Below are positions 1 to 7,384 of a stretch of DNA of 9,391 nucleotides, one piece after another. The notes under the pieces are model-generated. The model ran no database searches, was not told the origin of the DNA, and was given only the letters and a program-made list of their open reading frames with translations. Within the stretch, counting starts at the first letter, position 1. Each line of letters starts with the position of its first letter. Source of the DNA: an uncultured Clostridia bacterium (GTDB lineage: Bacteria > Bacillota > Clostridia > Oscillospirales > CAG-272); contig CALAXC010000089.1 in assembly GCA_937894775.1 (NCBI GenBank), positions 1 through 9,391 on the forward strand. Reading direction: 5' to 3'. A program made the position numbers and the translations under genes.

Positions 1-818
1 CTCGCCACAAAGGTCAAAGCCTTATTCGTGCCTGCCTTAACCTTCTTCTTTTTGAGGAAAGATTTTACACCGTTTACAAGCGGGAAGCCTGCAAGGAAGA
101 TCAAGAGATATGCCGTCATATAGAGCTGCAAGCCCGTATTGGCAAGGGAGATCAGATATAGAACGACCGACACAAGCATAAATACAACGATTGCAAAGCC
201 GAGCTTTCTGTGTCCGCGCGTTTCAAGGAACACACCTTGTTCTGCCATAGTCTTTGCTTTTTTGCGCCATACAAAATAGGTGATCAGCTCGGGCAGGGAA
301 TAAGCGAAGGCTACGATGCACCACGCCCCCGTGAAGAGTTTGATCGGGCTTGACAATAAATGGATCGGGTCTCCAAGTAGGGTGCTGATAAAGCTCGCGC
401 CGAGTATAAATCCACAAAACATCATCAAGAAATAGGTTACAAGTACGGTTTTCTTGACGGAACGATGGATATTTTCAATTTCAAGCATTGGATCGGTTTC
501 AATCGGCACGGGATTTTCGTTCTCGTTGTAGAACACCTGCATCTGTACCGTCTGCGTAGCGAGTTTCCATCCCGAATGCTCACAGAACTCGTTAAACGCC
601 TGTTGCTGCTCGGTAGGTTCGGGTTCAAAATCGGTTATAGTGGCATAGTAGGATACCGAGAAGTGTATCTTCTTCGGCTCTATGCGGCGGTAAGTCCAAC
701 GGAAAGCGGACATCTTTTCAAGAAGCCAACCATCCGATGCCATCTGTTCAAGATGTTTTTCAATTCCTGTCTTGTCGTAAAAGGTGAAAAATTCAACTTT
801 CTTTAGAGTATCTTTCAT
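1..818 (-). CDS. DUF2812 domain membrane protein (partial, 3' end outside window)
   Basis: A continuous reading frame starts at ATG 818 and is open to the window edge, giving 272 residues without a stop; the C-terminus is missing. The N-terminal ~110 residues are soluble and match the DUF2812 pattern: an early KKVEFFTFYD stretch, then EKHLEQMASDGWLL, then a WTYRRIEPKKIHFSVSYY strand. About four hydrophobic segments follow (roughly 121-139, 153-172, 209-226 and 230-249), with a lysine-rich stretch (KKKKVK) after the last, so it is an inner-membrane protein. The start codon overlaps the stop of the upstream PadR gene in an ATGA arrangement (815-818), and the PadR gene's end supplies GGAGGACACC as binding site, so the two are translationally coupled. 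PadR-DUF2812 pairs are common in Clostridia and the PadR protein presumably controls this gene. The biochemical function of DUF2812 is not known. Confidence 0.88.
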   Translation of the reverse strand, partial: MKDTLKKVEFFTFYDKTGIEKHLEQMASDGWLLEKMSAFRWTYRRIEPKKIHFSVSYYATITDFEPEPTEQQQAFNEFCEHSGWKLATQTVQMQVFYNENENPVPIETDPMLEIENIHRSVKKTVLVTYFLMMFCGFILGASFISTLLGDPIHLLSSPIKLFTGAWCIVAFAYSLPELITYFVWRKKAKTMAEQGVFLETRGHRKLGFAIVVFMLVSVVLYLISLANTGLQLYMTAYLLIFLAGFPLVNGVKSFLKKKKVKAGTNKALTFVA

Positions 819-1138
819 TGGGTGTCCTCCTTTCCCATAAGGCGCTGATAGTCTGAAACAAGACTATTCAAGCGTTTGTACTCGTTATCAAGCAGCTCTC
901 GTCCTTTGTCGGTGAGGATATAACATCTGCGCCTGCCTTCCGCTTTGGTTTCCTTTATCATATCTGCATCAAGGAACTGTTCAAGAAGGTTATACAGCGT
1001 TCCCGAACCGACCTTCACTCTGCCGTCCGTCATCTGAGGTACTTTATCCATAATGTCCATTCCGTAACACTCGGAGGAAAGACAAAGAAGGATATAGTAC
1101 ATCTGCTCTGTCAAGGTTTGAAATTTTGCTCTTGGCAT
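815..1138 (-). CDS. PadR family transcriptional regulator
   Basis: A 107-residue winged-helix DNA-binding protein, the usual size for a short PadR repressor. The N-terminal helix-turn-helix is in TEQMYYILLCLSSECYGMDI. The recognition helix and wing are in VGSGTLYNLLEQFLDADMIK and GRRRCYILTDKGRELLD, the most typical PadR signature. A short C-terminal helix for dimerisation follows. The start at 1138 (MPRAKFQTL) is preferred over the in-frame ATG at 1171: GGAGGTGAT lies six bases upstream of 1138, while the 1171 ATG falls inside the operator dyad and has no binding site. It overlaps the DUF2812 gene by 4 bases. It is very likely autoregulated through the two dyads at its promoter. The inducing ligand is unknown. 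Confidence 0.93.
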   Translation of the reverse strand: MPRAKFQTLTEQMYYILLCLSSECYGMDIMDKVPQMTDGRVKVGSGTLYNLLEQFLDADMIKETKAEGRRRCYILTDKGRELLDNEYKRLNSLVSDYQRLMGKEDTQ

Positions 1139-1155
1139 AGTATTATCACCTCCAT

Positions 1156-1170
1156 TGTCGAATATCGACA
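1156..1170. promoter_or_regulatory. Operator dyad 1 for the PadR regulator
   Basis: TGTCGAATATCGACA, two 6-base arms (TGTCGA/TCGACA) around ATA. It lies in the transcribed leader between the predicted transcription start (~1176) and the PadR ribosome binding site. It is 14/15 identical to the dyad at 1190-1204. Assignment to PadR is inference from position and pairing. Confidence 0.72.
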
Positions 1171-1182
1171 TTCTGTATTTAT

Positions 1183-1211
1183 ATTATAATATCGAATATC
1201 GACAATGTCAA
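1183..1211 (-). promoter_or_regulatory. Sigma-A promoter of the padR-DUF2812 operon
   Basis: On the minus strand TTGACA (1206-1211) and TATAAT (1183-1188) are separated by exactly 17 bases, a perfect consensus promoter. Predicted start is near 1176, giving a ~38-base leader to ATG 1138. A consensus promoter with operators in its spacer and leader fits strong expression held down by the repressor it encodes. Confidence 0.88.
1190..1204. promoter_or_regulatory. Operator dyad 2 for the PadR regulator
   Basis: TATCGAATATCGACA, differing from dyad 1 at one position. It sits wholly within the 17-base spacer between the -35 and -10 boxes of the padR promoter, where a bound repressor would block RNA polymerase. 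The centre-to-centre distance from dyad 1 is 34 bases, about three helical turns, so both dimers would sit on the same face. Confidence 0.72.
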
Positions 1212-1249
1212 GAGGTTTTCTGTAAAATTCACAGATAGGCAATAAAAAT

Positions 1250-1274
1250 CCCTCGCTCCAATGTGGAACGAGGG
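1250..1274 (-). terminator. Rho-independent terminator of the lipoprotein/ABC operon
   Basis: CCCTCG (1250-1255) pairs with CGAGGG (1269-1274). The stem continues inward through TCCA/TGGA after one C:A mismatch, with a 3-base loop. On the minus strand it is followed by ATTTTTATT (1241-1249). It lies 15 bases past the stop of the lipoprotein gene and separates that operon from the padR promoter. Confidence 0.85.
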
Positions 1275-1288
1275 CATTTGACTATTAA

Positions 1289-2059
1289 TTATTCATTTGC
1301 AATCCAGAAGTAGTTCCAATCCGTATAGAACGGGGCCAGTTCAACATGGTAGTTGGGATCAATTCTAATGCGCCACTGAACCTTCTGAATACCATCCACA
1401 GTCGGTGTATTTGCTTTGATTGTTTCCCATTCATCCTCCGTCAAACGATATGAAGAAAAACTGCCATTAACCGTTATCTCCATATAGGAGTCTTGGTTCA
1501 TATCAATCTCAATAACGAGTTCCTTGGTGAAGCATTTGCGAAGCGACCACGAAAATGTCGGAGGTTCATCCTCTTGACCGAACGTCCAATTTGTTACAGG
1601 ATGATGCAGATCAACGGTGTAGTTTTCGTCGGGATTCCACACAATTTCCGATGGCGCAGTTTCAATAACCCCGCTTATATAATCTTCGATATTTATTTCA
1701 TCGGTGATTTTGAAAAGATCACCGTGTTTATCTTGAAGAGTATTATGTCCTGTAATTACAGTAATATGGTCGATTTCTCCGCCGTTACCGAGAAAGCGCA
1801 CATAGTATGATTTTCCTATCTCTTCTCTTATGTGGGTATCTTTCACCTCAAGATTGGAAAAGGTATCGCAAAAGCTATTGACTGCATCCTCATCCGTGAT
1901 AGTATAAATAACCTGTATATTGGGGTTTTCGATATCATACTTCGTAATCTCTATCTTGGTGGATTTTTTAACATCTTCATCTGTCCATTGCGAAGAACAT
2001 CCTATGAGACAACACAAAAGTACTACCACAGCTAATGTTAAAGCCGTTATTTTTTTCAT
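1289..2059 (-). CDS. Lipoprotein of unknown function
   Basis: A 256-residue protein with a lipoprotein signal peptide: MKK, a hydrophobic core (LTLAVVVLLCCLIG) and lipobox L-I-G-C with Cys21 as the lipidated residue, so it should be anchored to the outer face of the membrane. The mature part looks like two beta-rich halves. Residues ~30-105 (IEITKYDIENPNIQVIYTI, then TDEDAVNSFCDTF) resemble the strand-plus-'TD.e.v..f' pattern of small clostridial lipoprotein domains. Residues ~135-256 are rich in Trp and Tyr and end in TDWNYFWIANE. I do not recognise a named family. AGGAGGT lies at proper spacing upstream of ATG 2059. It is the last gene of the operon, 12 bases after the 139-codon ORF and just before a terminator. 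The operon context suggests an extracytoplasmic partner of the ABC transporter. Confidence 0.87.
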   Translation of the reverse strand: MKKITALTLAVVVLLCCLIGCSSQWTDEDVKKSTKIEITKYDIENPNIQVIYTITDEDAVNSFCDTFSNLEVKDTHIREEIGKSYYVRFLGNGGEIDHITVITGHNTLQDKHGDLFKITDEINIEDYISGVIETAPSEIVWNPDENYTVDLHHPVTNWTFGQEDEPPTFSWSLRKCFTKELVIEIDMNQDSYMEITVNGSFSSYRLTEDEWETIKANTPTVDGIQKVQWRIRIDPNYHVELAPFYTDWNYFWIANE

Positions 2060-2071
2060 TGTGTTGACCTC

Positions 2072-2491
2072 CTAATCTCTAATCTTAACAGTATTGTTAT
2101 CATCAAGCTCAAAATTAACTGTTATCTTGTCGGTATAAGTTGCCAAATAGGTGTTGTCGCTTTCGGAGTAGCCTATCAAAACAATCTCGAAGTAAATCGA
2201 ACTGCGGCTGCTCGTTAAATTCTCAAAGAGTTCTTCGGGTATGTGGAAAGTTTCCTTCGTGTTATACTTAACCTTTGCGCCAAAAGAACCGCTTGTTGTT
2301 ACTACGTATTTGTTGTTGGAAAAATCATCTTTAATCTCTTTTAATACGCAGAGGTTATCCGTAGAAAAATAAGCATCATAATTTTCGACAGGCTCACGAT
2401 ATGGCAAATCTCCATTCAAAGTCCAATCGTAAGCAACTACCATATTTTTATCAGAAAGTAAATAAGCATTGTATATCGCGGTAGTTCTCAA
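2072..2491 (-). CDS. Hypothetical protein, possibly 5'-truncated gene
   Basis: A 139-codon frame between the ABC ATPase and the last lipoprotein, filling the operon with little spare DNA. The only start near its 5' end is TTG at 2491 (an in-frame TAG lies at 2498-2500), and the first in-frame ATG is at 2443. Neither has a recognisable ribosome binding site, unlike every other gene in this operon. The product has no signal peptide or membrane segment. It is rich in beta-strand-like stretches (NKYVVTTSGSFGAKVKY; SIYFEIVLIGYSES; TYLATYTDKITVNFEL), as expected of a secreted or lipoprotein domain that has lost its leader. It may be the 3' part of a former lipoprotein gene, or a protein made by coupling to the ATPase stop 9 bases upstream. 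I do not recognise the family. Confidence 0.55.
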   Translation of the reverse strand: MRTTAIYNAYLLSDKNMVVAYDWTLNGDLPYREPVENYDAYFSTDNLCVLKEIKDDFSNNKYVVTTSGSFGAKVKYNTKETFHIPEELFENLTSSRSSIYFEIVLIGYSESDNTYLATYTDKITVNFELDDNNTVKIRD

Positions 2492-2500
2492 ATCGAACTA

Positions 2501-3418
2501 TCAAGACGATTTCGATTCACCAAAAACATAAAGATAATAATCCTCTAAGTTGGGATGTACCAATTGGGCTGTTTCTGTTGGCGGTAGATCGGACAGCACA
2601 CGAAGGCGGATTTCTCCGCTTTGCTCGTCACGGCTGATATTTGTGACTTGATATTCTTTTTGCATCTTTGGAACATCGTCCTCAATCACAGGTATACTCC
2701 ACACTTTCCCATCCATTTTCTCAATTAGCTTCGACGGCGGCGCATAATCAACAACAACGCCTTTTTTCAGCATAATAACCTCGCGGGCTATATATTCTAT
2801 ATCAGAAACTACATGTGTTGCAATAATAACAATTTTATTGAACGCAATTTGGGAAATGTAATTGCGAATGGAAATTCGTTGCTTGGGGTCAAGTCCGGCG
2901 GTAGGCTCGTCCAAAATTAATATCTTTGACGAGCCTAAAACCGCTTGCGAAAGAGCTAACCTTTGTTTCATTCCACCGGACAGTGCACTGATTTTTCGGT
3001 TTGATACATCAAGTAAGTCAACTGCATTCAACAACTGCTCGATCTCGTTGGCAATATGTTTCTTTTTTTCTTTTCCTCTCAAATGAGCCCCGACATCTTT
3101 CAATGCGGCTATATACCAAAGAAATTGCTCAACTGTAAAATTTGGGTACATTCCCGGATATTGCGGCATAAACCCTAAGAGCTCACGGAACCGAGCTCCC
3201 ATTTTTAATACATTTTCGGGGCTTTCCCCATTTTCAGCATAATAAATTTCACCGCTATCTGCTTTCAAGTTGTCGGTAATGATATTCATTAAAGTCGATT
3301 TACCGGATCCGTTGGGTCCAAGAAGCGCATATATGCCGGGGGTTAGTTCTGCAGTAAAATTGGAAAGTGCTTTATTACTTCCGTATGATTTAGAAATGTT
3401 ATGAATTGATAAAACCAT
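2501..3418 (-). CDS. ABC transporter ATP-binding protein
   Basis: A 305-residue nucleotide-binding subunit of an ABC-2 type exporter, acting at the inner face of the membrane with the permease encoded 19 bases upstream. All motifs are intact: Walker A GPNGSGKST (34-42), Q-loop Gln86 in FMPQYPGMYP, signature LSGGMKQ (146-152), Walker B ILILDEP (166-172) with D-loop AGLDP, and switch His202 in IIATHVVSD. The ~85-residue C-terminal extension (from ~220) resembles the accessory domain of BcrA/CcmA-type exporter ATPases. AGGAGA lies upstream of ATG 3418. The substrate cannot be told from the ATPase; relatives move peptides, antibiotics or lipids. It shows no sign of decay. Confidence 0.95.
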   Translation of the reverse strand: MVLSIHNISKSYGSNKALSNFTAELTPGIYALLGPNGSGKSTLMNIITDNLKADSGEIYYAENGESPENVLKMGARFRELLGFMPQYPGMYPNFTVEQFLWYIAALKDVGAHLRGKEKKKHIANEIEQLLNAVDLLDVSNRKISALSGGMKQRLALSQAVLGSSKILILDEPTAGLDPKQRISIRNYISQIAFNKIVIIATHVVSDIEYIAREVIMLKKGVVVDYAPPSKLIEKMDGKVWSIPVIEDDVPKMQKEYQVTNISRDEQSGEIRLRVLSDLPPTETAQLVHPNLEDYYLYVFGESKSS

Positions 3419-3437
3419 ACTTCTATCTCCTAATGTT

Positions 3438-5852
3438 TCAGACCTTATTTGTACGAGCCTTGCGATAAGTAATGACCGATAAAACGGTTAAAATAGTCAG
3501 TAAGCCTATAAAGTACAGTAGAATATACATATAGTCTTTCAAAACGTCTTGTTTGCTTGCTAAAAGCCAAAGCTGCTCAGCATCAAACCCATTAGTTATA
3601 TCATAATGTGCAAATTTCACAAGCCCGATTTTTTTGAAAAGTAAAGGAACAAACAACAAAGAAAACGAGGAAAGCAGAGTATATAACTTGTTCTTAATTA
3701 GAGCACCAAGTAAAGCAACAATCCCCGCAACGATTAGCGCAACAAATAATTGAATAACCCAGGTGGTGGTGATAAACTGATAAATCGAGCCACTATATTC
3801 AATATCCCCAAAACGTTCAAGAGAGAGTAATGGGCTTTCACCGTTAGGCAAATTAAAATTCTGAACAATACACAAACCATCCACCGAATTAAATAGCAAC
3901 GTAATAATCAGCGAGATTAACAATGAAAAAGATAGTTTGTGGCGATATAGGTTAGTGCGTCCTTTTTTTGTGGCACTAATCATCAGCATTCGATTGCCTT
4001 CTCCCGATAGCTTTGTATATTCATCAGAAAAAACACCTGCTGATAAATAGGCAAGTAACGCTATAAGTATAACGTCTGAACCTACTTCAAAGAGCCGTAT
4101 CCAATCAATATCGTACAAATAGTGAGCATTTACATTACGATGGTCAGCGAGCCAATCGAGATATTCCGAGTGAAACATCACACGTTCAGCAACTTCTTCA
4201 CTGCTGCTTGCTAAGTTGTATTCTTCCAACACCATACTGTATTGATCGTAACTTAAATTTCCGGAATAGAATTCCTGTTTCTTTTGGGGGAATTCATCCA
4301 AAATGCTTTCAATCCGTTTTAGTTCACTCTCGATATATTCACGTTTTTCATCCGTTTGCTCACCTTGTACTTCATCAATGTAGCGAGAATACAGCATCAG
4401 AGAATACGTGTTTTGGGAATCAAATTGGACATATGCTGCCGAAAGCTTGAACACTACTGCCAAAAACAAAAGCAGAAGAACTCCACGGGATGTGAAGGCT
4501 TTACGCCATTCATAAGCAAACAAATTTGCAGAAAACAGATGCCTTTTTCGTGTAGTTGATTTGGATGTGAATTTTGATTGGAATAATTCTATTTGTGTTA
4601 CGAGAGTACGCTTGACTTGTGTTAATAAACCTCTGCGCGATATGCTGAGTCGAATATTACAGAACAGATATTGAAAGGTGATTGATCCTATGATTGCTAC
4701 TGCCAATCCGCAAAAAAGCAACAAGGGCAAAAACTCTATGGCATATCCAAACAGTGAAGCACATCTGAAGGTGGATAGTGTGGATGACAAACTCATAGCA
4801 CCGACAATATTCAGATATTGGATGCTTTCTGTCTGTCCAAATAAGAACATCACATATTGAATGCCGATGGCTGTTATCATAGTGGCAAAACTCAATGATA
4901 TGCTACGAAGCCATATACAAATGCAGGCGCATACAACACCGACTGCACATAGCGCCAAGAATCTGACAGCTAAAGTAAGCCCCAAAAACTCTCCGACCGT
5001 CAGCGCAATAGGAATTGCTGTGTACTCTTCAAATATTGCTATTGAATTGGTTAAGGAAGAGTATCCGCCGCTTTTGAATAATATCGCAAGCATCGTTGTT
5101 GCCGTGAATAGAAACAGCACAATAAAGACCCAACTCAGAAGAGCCATACTTTTGGCAAAAGCCGTGTGAAAACGTCCTTTCTTGGAACAACGCAAAATCA
5201 TAGAAGCGTTTCCTTGCTCGGATAAAACAAGTGTGATTGTCCCGGCAATGACCGCCAACAACATCCATATGTTAACTGCATCATAAGCAAAAAGCTGATT
5301 CCATCCGTTACCCGCCTCCGGGAAAAGTTGTGTTTGCTCTAACACTTGTGTATATCCATGTTCTATCAGAGCTTGCTTTTGATACGCGAACGAAGATTTG
5401 TCTAATCCTCCGTATGAATAGAGCAATTCGTCTTTGTTGATTTTTGCTTGATTAACGTATTGCTCGACCTCACTTCGATATTCATCTTCTCTTGCGACGC
5501 AATCAAACAGCCTTCGAAGAAGCACATCATCATTGAGATCTTCTTTCCCCGAATAATTGCACGGGTATATCAGTTGCGGTTCTTCCGGAATTTGCCCTTT
5601 GATGTATGCGACATACAGCTTATCGTAGTCACTTTCAATTTGTTTGATCTCTCTCCAGGCTTCAAGAAAAGGTTCTGCGTCCTCTTCATATTCTGAAAGC
5701 ATCTGTTGAACGTAAGTTGTCTCGGGAGTTCTATCTGCGTTTAGGTAACATATAACTCCATTGATAATCAGACAACTAACTATGAATATAACTAAATATC
5801 GGTGTCCTAAAAGCTTCTTGAATTCAAATTTCAAAAGACTCGTATTTTTCAT
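3438..5852 (-). CDS. Large ABC-2 type permease, two permease units fused
   Basis: An 804-residue integral membrane protein, about twice the length of an ordinary ABC-2 permease. It reads as two similar halves. Half 1 has a start-of-unit motif FEFKKLLGHRYLVIFIVS (9-26), a first membrane helix ~19-37, an external acidic region ~40-190, and helices near 194-211, 233-257, 285-315, 320-338 and 368-395. A basic linker (~400-445) follows. Half 2 repeats the plan: YEWRKAFTSRGVLLLLFLAV (447-466), an external, probably coiled-coil region ~480-585, and helices near 589-606, 640-661, 694-718, 722-739 and 775-796. Both halves carry the ABC-2 cytoplasmic motif (RCSKKGR at 221-227; SATKKGR at 626-632). The start overlaps the upstream lipoprotein stop by 4 bases (ATGA), so translation is coupled. 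It probably pairs with the following ATPase as an exporter or membrane-remodelling transporter; the substrate is unknown. Confidence 0.9.
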   Translation of the reverse strand: MKNTSLLKFEFKKLLGHRYLVIFIVSCLIINGVICYLNADRTPETTYVQQMLSEYEEDAEPFLEAWREIKQIESDYDKLYVAYIKGQIPEEPQLIYPCNYSGKEDLNDDVLLRRLFDCVAREDEYRSEVEQYVNQAKINKDELLYSYGGLDKSSFAYQKQALIEHGYTQVLEQTQLFPEAGNGWNQLFAYDAVNIWMLLAVIAGTITLVLSEQGNASMILRCSKKGRFHTAFAKSMALLSWVFIVLFLFTATTMLAILFKSGGYSSLTNSIAIFEEYTAIPIALTVGEFLGLTLAVRFLALCAVGVVCACICIWLRSISLSFATMITAIGIQYVMFLFGQTESIQYLNIVGAMSLSSTLSTFRCASLFGYAIEFLPLLLFCGLAVAIIGSITFQYLFCNIRLSISRRGLLTQVKRTLVTQIELFQSKFTSKSTTRKRHLFSANLFAYEWRKAFTSRGVLLLLFLAVVFKLSAAYVQFDSQNTYSLMLYSRYIDEVQGEQTDEKREYIESELKRIESILDEFPQKKQEFYSGNLSYDQYSMVLEEYNLASSSEEVAERVMFHSEYLDWLADHRNVNAHYLYDIDWIRLFEVGSDVILIALLAYLSAGVFSDEYTKLSGEGNRMLMISATKKGRTNLYRHKLSFSLLISLIITLLFNSVDGLCIVQNFNLPNGESPLLSLERFGDIEYSGSIYQFITTTWVIQLFVALIVAGIVALLGALIKNKLYTLLSSFSLLFVPLLFKKIGLVKFAHYDITNGFDAEQLWLLASKQDVLKDYMYILLYFIGLLTILTVLSVITYRKARTNKV

Positions 5853-7132
5853 TCCATCTCTTCCGATTTTCCCACTTCAATTACAGATCCGTTTGTTACA
5901 TCAAATATTACATCGTAATGCCCCATAATTGTTGGGGTTCTCCATCGCATTTGAATAAAAAATTTATTTCCAACACCCCAAGGACGTGCTGTTTCCGCAT
6001 TTGGGGCATCAATATGTCCAATAATATGAGAATCCGTTCCGTCAAGCTTCATTTGCTTGATCGTATAACGGTATGTTCCAACTGCTCCCGCTTCATTTTG
6101 TTGCGCTTCGCTTGGTTGCATAGCTTGGGACATTTCGTAATATATAGCGTCATCCGCGACAAAAAACCATCTTACATAGTCGTCTGTCAATACAACTTTT
6201 TCTCCGGTATTGGTATCCATTCTATATAAATATAGTGCTTTTTGCGGTTCTTGAACATATTTCGCAAAGTAAATGTAGCCATTTGAATAAAATGTTCCGT
6301 ATGCATCGTAAATACCCCAAAAGCCTTCTTTTTCCGCATTTATTAGGTATTTGCCATTTTCACCTGAAAGTGAGCAATAGAAAACACTACCCGTTAAATT
6401 ACAGACAAAATAGGCATTGCCATTGTCCACAGCTAATAGCATCGGAAGCGTTCTTTGAGGATAGTCGGGAAATGCGTTTGAAAGATCAAAAAGAATTTCT
6501 TGACGGTATTCGTCAACCTTCATGCGGCAAAGACAAAGTTTGTAATCATCTGCGGTGGAGGGTTTTTCAACTTGGGCTATATATCTGAAATAATAAATAT
6601 AGTCTCCGACTAATTTGAACGTATATAGTTGTTCATAGTCATTTTTTTCCACCTCTAAAATGTTTTGTCTTTCTCCGGTGGTCAGATTGTAGCTTGCAAA
6701 AATATTTCGTTTAAGTAACTTTGTGCTCTCAAATTCGTCTAATTCTTGTTCATCAAAATGAGAAATATCGTACTTGTAATAGATTTTTTGATTATGAATA
6801 AAAAAGAGCGTACTATTTGGAGGGATCGGACAATTATTGTCCATTGTCTGTTCAAAACTCGTGGTCAAATGTCTGCATCCATTTTTCAAACAAACATTCG
6901 TAATATTGCCTGTTGCTAAGTTATATTTAGCAATAGCCCCGGTTTGAAAGCCTTCAGAAGCTATTACATAGGTTCCGTCAGAAATATAATCTTGCCAACC
7001 ACAGTATTGAACATTGTTGGTACTAATAACTGCACTCTGCAGTTCTCCTTGATCTATAGGTGTGTCGGTACATGAAGTGAGAACAAATACAATAGCAAAT
7101 AAAGCACAAATAAAATATAATATTTTTCTCAT
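5849..7132 (-). CDS. Beta-propeller-like lipoprotein
   Basis: A 427-residue protein beginning MRKILYFICALFAIVFVLTS with Cys21 as the lipobox cysteine (L-T-S-C), so it is exported and membrane anchored. The mature part repeats short strand motifs at roughly propeller-blade spacing: KIYYKYD (~116), YIYYFRY (~178), NAYFVCN (~239), YIYFAKY (~286), AIYYEMS (~329) and KFFIQMR (~390), with 'YNLTTGE' or 'MDTNTGE' turns between. This resembles the DUF5050/WD40-like lipoproteins of Clostridia. Early in the mature part is Cys81-x4-Cys86-Arg-His, followed by Cys101; such a cluster often occurs in these lipoproteins and may bind metal or form a disulfide. Upstream of ATG 7132 is AGAAAGGAACC. It is the first gene of the operon and overlaps the permease by 4 bases, which suggests a sensor or substrate-handling part of the transporter. 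Exact function is not known. Confidence 0.87.
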   Translation of the reverse strand: MRKILYFICALFAIVFVLTSCTDTPIDQGELQSAVISTNNVQYCGWQDYISDGTYVIASEGFQTGAIAKYNLATGNITNVCLKNGCRHLTTSFEQTMDNNCPIPPNSTLFFIHNQKIYYKYDISHFDEQELDEFESTKLLKRNIFASYNLTTGERQNILEVEKNDYEQLYTFKLVGDYIYYFRYIAQVEKPSTADDYKLCLCRMKVDEYRQEILFDLSNAFPDYPQRTLPMLLAVDNGNAYFVCNLTGSVFYCSLSGENGKYLINAEKEGFWGIYDAYGTFYSNGYIYFAKYVQEPQKALYLYRMDTNTGEKVVLTDDYVRWFFVADDAIYYEMSQAMQPSEAQQNEAGAVGTYRYTIKQMKLDGTDSHIIGHIDAPNAETARPWGVGNKFFIQMRWRTPTIMGHYDVIFDVTNGSVIEVGKSEEME

Positions 7133-7179
7133 AAGCGGTTCCTTTCTAAATGGTTAAAATATCTACAACTTCCCAAAAT

Positions 7180-7188
7180 ATTATATCA
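7180..7188 (-). promoter_or_regulatory. Extended -10 promoter of the lipoprotein/ABC operon
   Basis: The minus strand reads TGATATAAT: a consensus TATAAT (7180-7185) preceded by the TGn extension. No good -35 box lies 16-18 bases upstream; the place is occupied by an A-tract that reads ATTTTT on the minus strand. Predicted start near 7173 gives a leader of ~40 bases to ATG 7132. It is the only clear promoter for the 5.8-kb operon. Confidence 0.68.
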
Positions 7189-7370
7189 GATTTTCATTAG
7201 AAAAAAATACACTTTGCCCATTCGTTGAGCAGATATGCTTATTCGTAGTGCCGAGTTGATTGCAGTTTATACTTAGCACAAAAATCCCCATAGTTGTTTC
7301 TTGTAACACGAAATTCGGTGAGAATAAACTTACGAGTTTTTAAAATAATCACATAAACATCCAGTAAATT

Positions 7371-7384
7371 CTTGCAAGTATAAT
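7371..7384 (+). promoter_or_regulatory. Probable -10 region of the XRE gene with CTTGCAAG palindrome
   Basis: TATAAT (7379-7384) is abutted by the perfect 8-base palindrome CTTGCAAG (7371-7378). No convincing -35 is present, so the promoter may be weak or activator dependent. The palindrome lies where an autoregulating XRE protein would bind. The leader to ATG 7480 would be ~90 bases. Confidence 0.42.

Noticed and set aside
1139..1171. Upstream in-frame ATG of padR at 1171
   Set aside because: It lies in operator dyad 1 without a binding site; the 1138 ATG has GGAGGTGAT at ideal spacing and gives the usual PadR N-terminus.
5029..5268. Alternative minus-strand frame within the permease
   Set aside because: It lies inside the intact 804-residue permease frame, with no start signals or recognisable domain.
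7210..7365. Riboswitch, T-box or small RNA in the AT-rich gap
   Set aside because: I looked for conserved T-box, purine or SAM motifs and strong hairpins and saw none, only weak AT-rich repeats expected by chance.
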